Assembly: GCA_002070645.1 (NCBI GenBank)
Contig: MWDQ01000150.1
Coordinates: forward strand, 1 to 36,260
Direction of reading: 5' to 3'
Source: a candidate division TA06 bacterium ADurb.Bin131
GTDB lineage: Bacteria; Ratteibacteria; UBA8468; B48-G9; DTJG01
DNA length: 36,260 nucleotides
A program made the position numbers and the translations under genes. Below, in pieces: positions 24,208 through 31,766 of the stretch; positions within the stretch are counted from its first letter, which is position 1; each line of letters starts with the position of its first letter. The notes below the pieces were generated by a model, which saw nothing but the letters and a program-made list of their open reading frames with translations, had not been told where the DNA came from and did not search any database.

Positions 24208-25562
24208 TTTTCTATCTCACTTTTTACTAGTTCAAGCCCTGTACTGCCCTGGGATTTTTTATTTTTAACTGACTTATGCACATCAAGATTTTTAATGAAA
24301 TTTACAACATCATCGTCACAAACAATTTCCTTAATTACTCTTTTATCCAGTTTTGATAAAGGAAGACCCTTTTCAGATGCAATACCGACAATTTCTGAAA
24401 CTATATGATGCGCCTGTCTGAAAGGAATTCCCTTTTTTGCAAGGAATTCTGCAATGTCAGTTGCCTCGATGTATCCGTAATTACAGGCCTCTTCCATCCT
24501 TGAAAACTTAAAATGAGTTTTTCTTATAATCTCTGCCATAACAAGCGCTGAAAGAATTGTAATCTCGCACACCTCAAACATAAACCTTTTATCTTCCTGA
24601 AGATCCCTGTTGTATGAAAAGGGAAGACCCTTCATAAGGGTAAAAATTCCAGAGATATCTCCTATAACAACAGAAGTTTTTCCTCTTAATAATTCGAGAA
24701 CATCAGGATTTTTCTTTTGAGGCATAATACTTGAACCAGTACAAAAGTCCTCAGGTAGGTCAACAAACCCAAAAAATGGAGAATGCCATAGTATTAATTC
24801 TTCAGCCATCCTTGAAAGGTGCACCATAAGTATTCCAAAATCAGCAAGTACCTCAAGAATAAAATCTCTGTCGCTTACAACGTCAATGCTATTTGAAAAA
24901 ACCCTGCTAAAACCAAGTTTTTTTGCAGTATATTCAGTGTCAATATTAAAAGATGTTCCAGCACATGCGCACGCTCCAAGAGGAGAAATATCAACCCGTT
25001 TAAGTGCATCTGATATTCTCTCGCGGTCCCTTTCGAGCATTGAAATATAGGCAATAAGATGATGAGAAAAAAGAACCGGCTGTGCTGGTTGAAGATGGGT
25101 CATCTCAGGCATGCAAAATCCAAACCCCTCCTCTGCTCTTTTAAGAATTGTTTTCTGGAGCAAAGCAATATTTGATTTTATTTCAGGTAATATGTATTTT
25201 AGATAAATCTTCTCATCAAAAACTATCTGGTCATTTCTTGATCGTGCAGTGTGAATCTTTCCTCCAGTTGTTCCAATTATTTCGGTTAGGCGTCTTTCAA
25301 CCGCAGTATGAATATCTTCATCATCTTCCTTAAATTTAAATATCCCTTTGTTTATCTCGTCCAGTATTTTTTTTAGTGCAGATATTATTGTTGTACCATC
25401 CTTCTTGGAAATAATTTTTTGTTTTACAAGCATCTCGACATGCGCAATGCTTCCCACAACATCGAATGAAGCAAGATTCTTATCAATCTCCAGGGAAAAT
25501 GTATATTTTTTAGCAATCTCGTGTAGATTCCCTTTTAGCCTTCCTGTCCAGAGGTAATTCAT
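24186..25562 (-). CDS. argH: Argininosuccinate lyase
   Basis: 458 aa of the fumarase/aspartase superfamily. The N-terminal LWTGRLKG, HTAVERRLTEIIG, the GGKIHTARSRNDQIVFD segment with the conserved S-R-N-D, MTHLQPAQPVLFSHHL (catalytic His), and the mobile signature loop GSSIMPQKKNPDVLELLRG with its catalytic Ser are in place. It splits argininosuccinate to arginine and fumarate. Two tandem ATGs open the frame; the second (25562) has GGAG five bases upstream, the first abuts it, so I use 25562. It heads a two-gene argH-lysA unit divergent from topA. No argG or other arg gene is in the window. Confidence 0.97.
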   Translation of the reverse strand: MNYLWTGRLKGNLHEIAKKYTFSLEIDKNLASFDVVGSIAHVEMLVKQKIISKKDGTTIISALKKILDEINKGIFKFKEDDEDIHTAVERRLTEIIGTTGGKIHTARSRNDQIVFDEKIYLKYILPEIKSNIALLQKTILKRAEEGFGFCMPEMTHLQPAQPVLFSHHLIAYISMLERDRERISDALKRVDISPLGACACAGTSFNIDTEYTAKKLGFSRVFSNSIDVVSDRDFILEVLADFGILMVHLSRMAEELILWHSPFFGFVDLPEDFCTGSSIMPQKKNPDVLELLRGKTSVVIGDISGIFTLMKGLPFSYNRDLQEDKRFMFEVCEITILSALVMAEIIRKTHFKFSRMEEACNYGYIEATDIAEFLAKKGIPFRQAHHIVSEIVGIASEKGLPLSKLDKRVIKEIVCDDDVVNFIKNLDVHKSVKNKKSQGSTGLELVKSEIEKWKNILK

Positions 25563-25602
25563 CATATCTCCAGTATGGTTAATTTACTACAACTTTTTTA
25601 TG

Positions 25603-25631
25603 ATTTTATCAAAAGTATTATAATAATGCAA
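25603..25631 (-). promoter_or_regulatory. Promoter of argH-lysA, overlapping the topA control region
   Basis: Minus strand: -35 TTGCAT (25626-25631), 17 bases, extended -10 TG-A-TAAAAT with TAAAAT at 25603-25608. On the plus strand a TATAAT at 25619-25624 lies inside the spacer and is the best -10 candidate for topA, though its -35 region (TTTTAT at 25596) is poor. If both are used, polymerases compete for the same 30 bases. Confidence 0.5.
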
Positions 25632-25658
25632 TTGAATATAAAAAAAAAGGAAAAAGAT

Positions 25659-27515
25659 ATGAGTAAAAAACTTGTGATAGTAGAATCACCAACAAAGGCG
25701 AAAACAATAAGGTATATACTTGGTTCTGAATACACTGTCAAGGCAACACTCGGGCATATTCGCGACCTCCCTAAAAGTACATTTGGGGTTGATCTTGAAA
25801 CCTTTAATCCTGAGTATGAGATACTTCCCGACAAGAAAAAAATTGTTGCATATCTCAAGAAATTAGCGAATCAATCGGATTCTATTTTTCTTGCAACAGA
25901 TGAAGACAGGGAAGGAGAGGCAATCGCATGGCATACAGCAAACATACTTGAAAAAGATATCAATGATTTAAAACGCGTTGCTTTTCATGAAATAACAAAA
26001 AATGCAGTTCTCGAATCATTTAAGAATCCGAGAGTAATTGATATGAATCTTGTTTCAGCACAACAGGCAAGAAGAATCCTTGATAGAATTGTTGGATATA
26101 AACTCAGCCCTCTGTTGGGAAGAAATCTTTCTGCAGGAAGGGTACAATCGGTTGCGCTGCAACTGATTGTGGAAAGAGAAAAAGAAATCCAGGACTTTGT
26201 TCCAGAACCTTATTGGATAATTAAGATACTTGTAGAACATAATGGTAAACAATTCAAAATGAAACTGATTTCTGTGGGCGAAGGAAAAATAAGCCCGCCT
26301 GGGATAAAGAAAAAGGAAAACGCTGAAAAATACATAAATGAAATAAAGAAACATGACAAACTTATGGTTGATGATGTAAGTAAAAGTTTAAAAAAAACAG
26401 GGCCATATCCACCATTTATAACAAGTTCACTTCAACAAGAAGCATCCATAAAACTCGGGTTCAGCTCATCAAAAACCATGCTTATTGCACAAAAACTTTA
26501 TGAAGGAATAGCCCTCGAGAAAAAAATGCCTGTGGGGTTGATTACCTATATGAGGACTGATTCTCCCGCGGTCTCAAAGATTGCGCAAAATCAAGCAGCA
26601 AAATTCATTAATGAACATTTTGGTCCAGAGTATGTCCCAGAAAAACCCCCCTATTATTCTGCAAAAATGTCGAGTGCCCAGGAAGCACATGAAGCCATAA
26701 GACCAACACACATAAACTATACTCCTGAGTATGTAAAAAAATACCTAAACAAAGATCATTACTCTCTATATAAATTGATATGGGACAGATTTATTTCCAG
26801 TCAGATGAAACCAGCCGAGATAGAAACATTAAGCGTAATCGCAAAAGCAGGTGAATATAAATTTGAGGCGTTTAAATCCAAGATAGTATTTGATGGATTT
26901 ACAAAAATATGGAATATAAAAATTGATGCTGGAGAAACAGACATACCTGATGATATAACAACAAATACCTGGATAAAACTTATTGATATTCTTCCTGAAG
27001 AGGAAAAAACAAAACCACCCTCAAGATATACTGAAGCATCCTTAATTAAAACCCTCGAGAAATTTGGTATTGGAAGACCATCCACATATGCACCAACCAT
27101 AAGCACAATCCTGCGGCGCAGGTATGTCAGGAAGGAAAAAAGATTTTTTGTTCCTGAGGAACTTGGAATCATGGTATCAGATGTACTTTCAAAATATTTT
27201 TCTGATGTTATTAATGTTCAGTTCACCGCAAAAATGGAAGAAGAACTTGATCAAATCGCTGAAGGAAAGAAAAACAGTATAGAATTGCTTAAGGAATTCT
27301 ATAGTGGATTTAAATCATCTCTCGATAAAGCATCAGGTGCAGTGGATATAAAAATTGAAAAAAACATAGATAAAGAAAAGGAACCTGTAGAAAAGATAGA
27401 AAAAAATTGTCCAAAGTGTGGAAAACCACTTGTAATCAGGGTAAGTAGATATGGAAAATTTATTGGATGCACTGGTTTTCCAAAATGCAGATATATAGAG
27501 AAAATTAAAAAATGA
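25659..27515 (+). CDS. topA: DNA topoisomerase I (type IA)
   Basis: 618 aa from ATG 25659. An open frame extends upstream to 25575, but its 28 extra residues are non-conserved and cross the promoter region, and AAGGAA precedes ATG 25659. The Toprim domain opens with KKLVIVESPTKAKTIRYILG and includes FLATDEDREGEAIAWH (metal-binding acidic triad). Later come RVQSVALQLIVERE, the catalytic tyrosine in GLITYMRTDSPAVS, AHEAIRPT and GIGRPSTYAPTISTIL. A single C-terminal Cys4 zinc ribbon (C-P-K-C, then CTGFPKC) ends the protein; many bacterial TopA have three or more, so this is a short form. It relaxes negative supercoils. The stop overlaps hisA by four bases. Confidence 0.97.
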   Translation: MSKKLVIVESPTKAKTIRYILGSEYTVKATLGHIRDLPKSTFGVDLETFNPEYEILPDKKKIVAYLKKLANQSDSIFLATDEDREGEAIAWHTANILEKDINDLKRVAFHEITKNAVLESFKNPRVIDMNLVSAQQARRILDRIVGYKLSPLLGRNLSAGRVQSVALQLIVEREKEIQDFVPEPYWIIKILVEHNGKQFKMKLISVGEGKISPPGIKKKENAEKYINEIKKHDKLMVDDVSKSLKKTGPYPPFITSSLQQEASIKLGFSSSKTMLIAQKLYEGIALEKKMPVGLITYMRTDSPAVSKIAQNQAAKFINEHFGPEYVPEKPPYYSAKMSSAQEAHEAIRPTHINYTPEYVKKYLNKDHYSLYKLIWDRFISSQMKPAEIETLSVIAKAGEYKFEAFKSKIVFDGFTKIWNIKIDAGETDIPDDITTNTWIKLIDILPEEEKTKPPSRYTEASLIKTLEKFGIGRPSTYAPTISTILRRRYVRKEKRFFVPEELGIMVSDVLSKYFSDVINVQFTAKMEEELDQIAEGKKNSIELLKEFYSGFKSSLDKASGAVDIKIEKNIDKEKEPVEKIEKNCPKCGKPLVIRVSRYGKFIGCTGFPKCRYIEKIKK

Positions 27516-28372
27516 TTATAATTCCTGCGATTGACCTAAAAAAAAGCAAGGTCGTACGATTGCATAAAGGCAGGTTTGAAAATGTGACATCATACGGGCT
27601 TAACCCTGAAGATATCGTAAGGAACTTCATATTAAAAGGAGCAAAACGAATCCATATAGTATCTCTCCTTGGAGCAAAGGATGGTAAAATACTTGAAGAA
27701 GATACATCTACCATTAAATCCATGGTTAAGATTAGAGATATAATGGCTTTTGAAAAATGTGAGATACAGGTGGGTGGCGGGCTGAGAAAGATTGAACAGA
27801 TAAAAACTTTCCTCGGAATGGGTATCGATTATTTAATCGTAGGAACCGCTATAGTACTTCCACAATTACTTGAATTAAATTTTTCACTCAGCGATATTGC
27901 AAAAGTGTACAATCTTGCGGATAAAAAATTTGATATTGAAAAAGAAATGCCAGAACCCAATATAATAGACAAAATGGACTTAAATATGAAGAAGAGAATT
28001 ATTGTTAGCATCGATATTTCAAGGGATTCTGTGGCATTAAGCGGTTGGCTTGTAACGATTCCAGTTGAACCTTCATATGTTATAAAAAAACTTGTTGAGA
28101 AAGGATTTTTTAGATTTATGATTACTGATACAACAAGAGATGGAACCATGGATGGAATAAACATAGAGGCATTTTCTCAAATAATAAACAAATCTAATGA
28201 ATTGACTGAACAAGATTTAGAGTTTATTATAGGAGGCGGAGTTGCCTCAGAAAAAGATATTGAAGATATCGTTGAATCAAAACTCCCTGTTTCTGGTGTA
28301 GTTATAGGTAAGGCGCTATATGAGCAAAAGGTTCAACTTCATACTCTTATAAAAAGGTTTCAAAAGCCATGA
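27512..28372 (+). CDS. hisA: Phosphoribosylformimino-AICAR-ribotide isomerase HisA, with an insertion
   Basis: 286 aa TIM barrel. IIIPAIDLKKSKVVRLHKG has the catalytic first Asp. IQVGGGLRKIEQI and LIVGTAIV form a phosphate-binding half, and IVSIDISRDSVALSGW, MITDTTRDGTMDGINIEAF (second catalytic Asp) and FIIGGGVAS the other. HisA is normally about 245 aa. The extra 35-40 residues lie between the two half-barrels (about 122-158, acidic and Lys-rich). The canonical H-V-V-D-L-D-G-A is HIVSLLGA here, losing two acidic residues. It catalyses the Amadori isomerisation in histidine synthesis. It is coupled by ATGA to topA and to the PLD-like gene, far from other his genes. Confidence 0.88.
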   Translation: MIIIPAIDLKKSKVVRLHKGRFENVTSYGLNPEDIVRNFILKGAKRIHIVSLLGAKDGKILEEDTSTIKSMVKIRDIMAFEKCEIQVGGGLRKIEQIKTFLGMGIDYLIVGTAIVLPQLLELNFSLSDIAKVYNLADKKFDIEKEMPEPNIIDKMDLNMKKRIIVSIDISRDSVALSGWLVTIPVEPSYVIKKLVEKGFFRFMITDTTRDGTMDGINIEAFSQIINKSNELTEQDLEFIIGGGVASEKDIEDIVESKLPVSGVVIGKALYEQKVQLHTLIKRFQKP

Positions 28373-28935
28373 TAAAAAACTATAAAATCGTTTATTTATT
28401 TAGTTTTTTATTTATTCTAAATACAACGCACCTTTTGTGTACTCCCGCAGACGTTGAACCTATTAATAATTGTTATTACCTGCCCAAAATAGTAGAACTC
28501 ATATCAAACGCCGAAACCTCAATAAAAATTGTTATGTATAACGTAGTATGGTACAGTAAATATCCAGACAGCGCATCAAACAGAATTATCAATAAACTCT
28601 GTGAAGCAGCGAAAAGAAAGGTTAATGTAACAGTAATTTTAAATCAGGACAAATTCGGTAATAAAATAACAAATGAAAGTAAAGAAGCAGGGGAAATATT
28701 AAGAAAATCAGGGGTAAATGTCCTTTATGATTCATTAGATCAAACCACACATGCCAAACTAATGATAGTGGATGATAGATTTGTTGTTATAGGAAGTTTT
28801 AACTGGTCATATTACAGTATTGAAAAAAATAACGAGGTTGCTGTTGTTATTGATTCAAAAGAAATTGCTCAACAATATCTAAAATATTTTGCAAGTATTG
28901 CCGTAAGAAGTTCTCCTGAACCAGCATCTCCTTAA
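28369..28935 (+). CDS. Exported phospholipase D-like (single HKD motif) protein
   Basis: 188 aa. Residues 7-24 are a hydrophobic signal sequence after a Lys-containing start, ending near L-L-C-T-P; the Cys might be a lipoprotein site, though the context is not a good lipobox. The mature part shows ISNAETSIKIVMYNV, a helix with ASNRIINKLCEAAKRKVNV, then the HKD motif THAKLMIVDDRFVVIGSFNWS (His, Lys and Asp at H-x-K-x4-D) and NNEVAVVID. One motif and this size match Nuc-type endonucleases and their relatives, which dimerise to build one active site. The substrate (DNA or phospholipid) is undetermined. It overlaps hisA by four bases (ATGA) and the convergent cimA by four. Confidence 0.85.
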   Translation: MIKNYKIVYLFSFLFILNTTHLLCTPADVEPINNCYYLPKIVELISNAETSIKIVMYNVVWYSKYPDSASNRIINKLCEAAKRKVNVTVILNQDKFGNKITNESKEAGEILRKSGVNVLYDSLDQTTHAKLMIVDDRFVVIGSFNWSYYSIEKNNEVAVVIDSKEIAQQYLKYFASIAVRSSPEPASP

Positions 28936-30503
28936 ATCTGTTTTTTCTCTTTAAGTACCTTATACTTAAAACTATCAATAAGCGCTATCCACGACGCCTC
29001 AATAATATTTTCAGATAATCCAATCGTTCCCCATGTTTCGTTTTCATCCATTGATTCAATAAGTACCCTCGTTACAGCGCCAGTTGCCTTTTCAGGATGA
29101 AGAATTCTTACCTTATAGTCAGTAAGTTTAAGATCTGAAAGGTATGGGAAAGCAGGAATTAATGCTTTTCTAATGGCATTATCAAGTGCATTAACAGGGC
29201 CATTTCCCTCAGCAACAGTATATTCTGTTTCTTCTCCAACTTTTATCTTTACGGTTGCTTCAGCAACAACGCCTGAAGATCTTTCTTCGACAATTACCCG
29301 AAATCCCTCGACATTGAAAGGTTCTTCATAAAGTCCAAGTATTTTCCTAACAAGGAGGTCAAAAGATGCCTCTGCAGATTCAAATTGATAACCATTTTTT
29401 TCAAGTTCACCCACTTTATCAAGAATCGTCCTTACAAGTTCTGGCCTCATATCAAGATGATACTTACCGAATTTCTGCAGAATCGTACTTTTCCCTGAAA
29501 GTTCGGACACAAGAATCCTTCTCTGGTTACCGACCTTTTCAGGTTGAATATGTTCATATGTTCTCGGATTTTTGTTAACAGCATCAATATGCACGCCGCC
29601 CTTGTGGGCAAAAGCACTATATCCGACAAATGGTTGGTTTCCTGGAGGAACAATATTTGCTATTTCATATACATATCTTGATAGGGTTGTAAGGCGTTCA
29701 AGAAATTCTTCCTCAAGACACTTAAAACCCATCTTCATCTGCAAGATTGGTATTATGCTTGTCAAATCTGCATTACCACACCTTTCGCCAAACCCATTTA
29801 TCGTACCCTGAACATGTTCAGCCCCGGATTTAACCGCAGCAATAGAATTGGCAACTGCTACTCCTGAATCATTGTGTGCGTGTATACCAACAGGCACTTT
29901 CATCAGATCAATAACCTTTCTCATTATCTCTTCAACTTCAAATGGAAGTATGCCTCCATTGGTATCACATAATACAAGCCGATCTGCACCATTTTCCTGT
30001 GCGACAAGTAACGTTTTCAGAGCATATTCAGGGTTTTCTTTATATCCGTCAAAAAAATGTTCTGCATCAAAAAAAACTGTCCTACCCTTTGATTTAAGAA
30101 AATAAATAGAATCTCCAATAAGTTGGAGATTTTCATCGAGTGAAATTCTTAAAACATCTTTAACATGAAGATCCCACGATTTACCAAAGATTGCTATAAC
30201 ATCTGCCCCAGAATCAATAAGCGCTTTTAGGTATGGATCCTTTTCAGCTGATCTTCCTTTTCTTCTTGTGCTTCCAAATGCAACGAGTTTACTATGTTTG
30301 AGAGGATTATCCCTCATAACATTAAAAAACTCTTCTGCTTTTGGATTCGACCCAGGCCATCCTCCTTCAATAAAATCAAATCCAAACTCATCAAGTTTTT
30401 CAGCAATCTTCGTCTGGTCGTGTATCGTGAAAAAAACTGATTCACCCTGGGCACCATCTCTTAATGTAGTATCATAAATTTCTATTTTCTTTTGCTTTTC
30501 CAT
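28932..30503 (-). CDS. cimA: (R)-citramalate synthase, CimA type
   Basis: About 523 aa. It starts IEIYDTTLRDGAQGESVFFT (metal-site Asp and Arg), FIEGGWPGSNPKAEEFF, the AFGSTRRKGRSAEKDP segment, VFFDAEHFFDGYKENPEYAL, RLVLCDTNGGILP, VGIHAHNDSGVAVANSIAAV (metal His-x-His), GTINGFGERCGNADL and YSAFAHKGGVHIDAV. From about residue 400 a LeuA-type allosteric domain follows. The E-G-G-W-P-G-S-N-P wording and the H-x-F-D-G-x-K segment separate this pyruvate-using subgroup from 2-isopropylmalate synthase. The route makes 2-oxobutyrate for isoleucine without threonine. Starts at 30512 and 30539 are also in frame; ATG 30503 matches where family members begin. Confidence 0.93.
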   Translation of the reverse strand: MEKQKKIEIYDTTLRDGAQGESVFFTIHDQTKIAEKLDEFGFDFIEGGWPGSNPKAEEFFNVMRDNPLKHSKLVAFGSTRRKGRSAEKDPYLKALIDSGADVIAIFGKSWDLHVKDVLRISLDENLQLIGDSIYFLKSKGRTVFFDAEHFFDGYKENPEYALKTLLVAQENGADRLVLCDTNGGILPFEVEEIMRKVIDLMKVPVGIHAHNDSGVAVANSIAAVKSGAEHVQGTINGFGERCGNADLTSIIPILQMKMGFKCLEEEFLERLTTLSRYVYEIANIVPPGNQPFVGYSAFAHKGGVHIDAVNKNPRTYEHIQPEKVGNQRRILVSELSGKSTILQKFGKYHLDMRPELVRTILDKVGELEKNGYQFESAEASFDLLVRKILGLYEEPFNVEGFRVIVEERSSGVVAEATVKIKVGEETEYTVAEGNGPVNALDNAIRKALIPAFPYLSDLKLTDYKVRILHPEKATGAVTRVLIESMDENETWGTIGLSENIIEASWIALIDSFKYKVLKEKKQI

Positions 30504-30545
30504 GAGATACATTTTACTTTCAACCGGCCAAAAAGTCAAAGAATC

Positions 30546-30559
30546 ATTGATACCTCAAT
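30546..30559. promoter_or_regulatory. Inverted repeat between cimA and the M24-fold gene, possible operator
   Basis: ATTGA (30546-30550), TACC, TCAAT (30555-30559) is a perfect inverted repeat. It overlaps the probable cimA transcription start: on the minus strand an extended -10 TG-T-TATATT lies at 30557-30562, with no good -35. The position suits a repressor site; chance is possible for five-base arms. Confidence 0.3.
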
Positions 30560-30593
30560 ATAACACATAAAAATCTTCTATTATTGGAGAATG

Positions 30594-30602
30594 TGCTATA
30601 AT
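30594..30602 (+). promoter_or_regulatory. Extended -10 promoter for the M24-fold/nfeD/LOG unit
   Basis: TG-C-TATAAT, with TATAAT at 30597-30602, is a perfect extended -10. No good -35 box is found 16-18 bases upstream. The leader to ATG 30678 is about 70 bases, with GGAGG at 30669-30673. An in-frame ATG at 30591 lies inside this promoter and is unlikely to be used. Confidence 0.5.
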
Positions 30603-30677
30603 ATTTTTATAAATTTAAGGATTTCTCCAGTGTTTCTCGTAAGAGAAATAAAGGTTTTCGATTCCAGTGGAGGATAT

Positions 30678-31766
30678 ATGAAAAAAGAAACTGAAATAAA
30701 ATGGGCGCGAATAAAAGAATTGCTTTCTGAAAAAAATCTCGAGGGAATTATTATTAATAAAATTTCAAATTTCGCATGGTTTACAGGGGGTGGGAATAAT
30801 TTCGTTGCATTAAACACAGAAAACGGTGTATGTTCCCTACTGTTGACAGAAAACAAGATTTATCTTCTTACAGATAATATTGAAGCAGGCAGAATAAAGC
30901 AGGAAGAAATTACTGATATCCCTGTTGATGATATTATATGGCCTTGGCATAAAGACAATAACCTGTATGACAATGTTAGAAAGATTATTCGAGGAAATGT
31001 TGCTTCTGACAAGCCAGATGGACAATTTGAAACAGTTGATATTGAAAAACTTCATTTCCCACTGATAGATATTGAGATTGAAAGGTTTAAAAATCTCGGT
31101 AGAAAAACAACAAAAATTATCTCAGGGATTTGTAATGAGATAAACCCTGGCATAACAGAGGTTGAAGTTGCAGGAAAATTGAGTAGTTCATTATGGGCAA
31201 ATGGATGTATTCCTGTTGTAATTCTTATCGCATCTGACGAAAGAATTACAAATTACAGACATCCAATTCCAACAAGCAAAAAAATAGATAAATATGCAAT
31301 GATTGCCGTATGTGCCTATGAAAAAGGACTGATACTTTCAATGACAAGAATTGTGAGTTTTATAAAACCTTCAGACGAAATTATAAGAAAACATCTTGCT
31401 GTATGTAATGTTGATGCAGCATTTATAGCAAATACAAAACCAGGCAACACTGTGGGAGATGTTTTTAATAAGGGCATTAAAACATATGAGGAAACTGGTT
31501 TCGCTGATGAATGGAAAAAACATCATCAGGGAGGTCCCTGTGGGTATAAAACAAGGTACTACAGAGCAACAGAAAAAAATAATGAGATAATCACACCCAA
31601 CCAGGCATTTGCATGGAACCCTTCTATAACTGGAACTAAATCAGAAGATACAATTATCACAACCGAAAATGCCCCGCTAATAATAAGTGAGGATCCCAAA
31701 TGGCCAAAACAAAATATAAGATACGAAGGTATATCAATAGCAAGACCCGATATACTTGTGCGATAG
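30678..31766 (+). CDS. M24-fold (Xaa-Pro peptidase-like) protein lacking metal ligands
   Basis: 362 aa. The N-terminal creatinase/prolidase-like domain (KWARIKELLSEKNLEGIII, NFAWFTGGGNNFV) and the pita-bread C-terminal domain (KTTKIISGICNEINPGITE, KPGNTVGDVFNKGI) are clear. The five metal ligands of M24 peptidases are mostly missing: the two Asp strands read MIAVCAYEKG and LSMTRIV (no Asp at D-x-G or S-D-x-T-R), the E-P-G motif is WNPSITGTK, and only the Glu of KSEDT and perhaps the His of HHQGG remain. HHQGGPCGYKTRYY and FAWNPSITG seem to define a conserved subgroup, so this is not decay. Probably non-hydrolytic or chemically different; function unknown. ATG 30678 has a GGAGG site; its 3' end overlaps nfeD by 67 bases. 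Confidence 0.85.
   Translation: MKKETEIKWARIKELLSEKNLEGIIINKISNFAWFTGGGNNFVALNTENGVCSLLLTENKIYLLTDNIEAGRIKQEEITDIPVDDIIWPWHKDNNLYDNVRKIIRGNVASDKPDGQFETVDIEKLHFPLIDIEIERFKNLGRKTTKIISGICNEINPGITEVEVAGKLSSSLWANGCIPVVILIASDERITNYRHPIPTSKKIDKYAMIAVCAYEKGLILSMTRIVSFIKPSDEIIRKHLAVCNVDAAFIANTKPGNTVGDVFNKGIKTYEETGFADEWKKHHQGGPCGYKTRYYRATEKNNEIITPNQAFAWNPSITGTKSEDTIITTENAPLIISEDPKWPKQNIRYEGISIARPDILVR

Noticed and set aside
25575-25658. N-terminal extension of topA
   Set aside because: The 28 residues are not part of the TopA family start and cover the promoter region; ATG 25659 has a ribosome site and begins right at the conserved Toprim strand.
22937-25700. Lysine riboswitch or arginine attenuator for argH-lysA
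   Set aside because: The leader upstream of argH is too short (about 35 bases after the predicted start) and shows no structured element.
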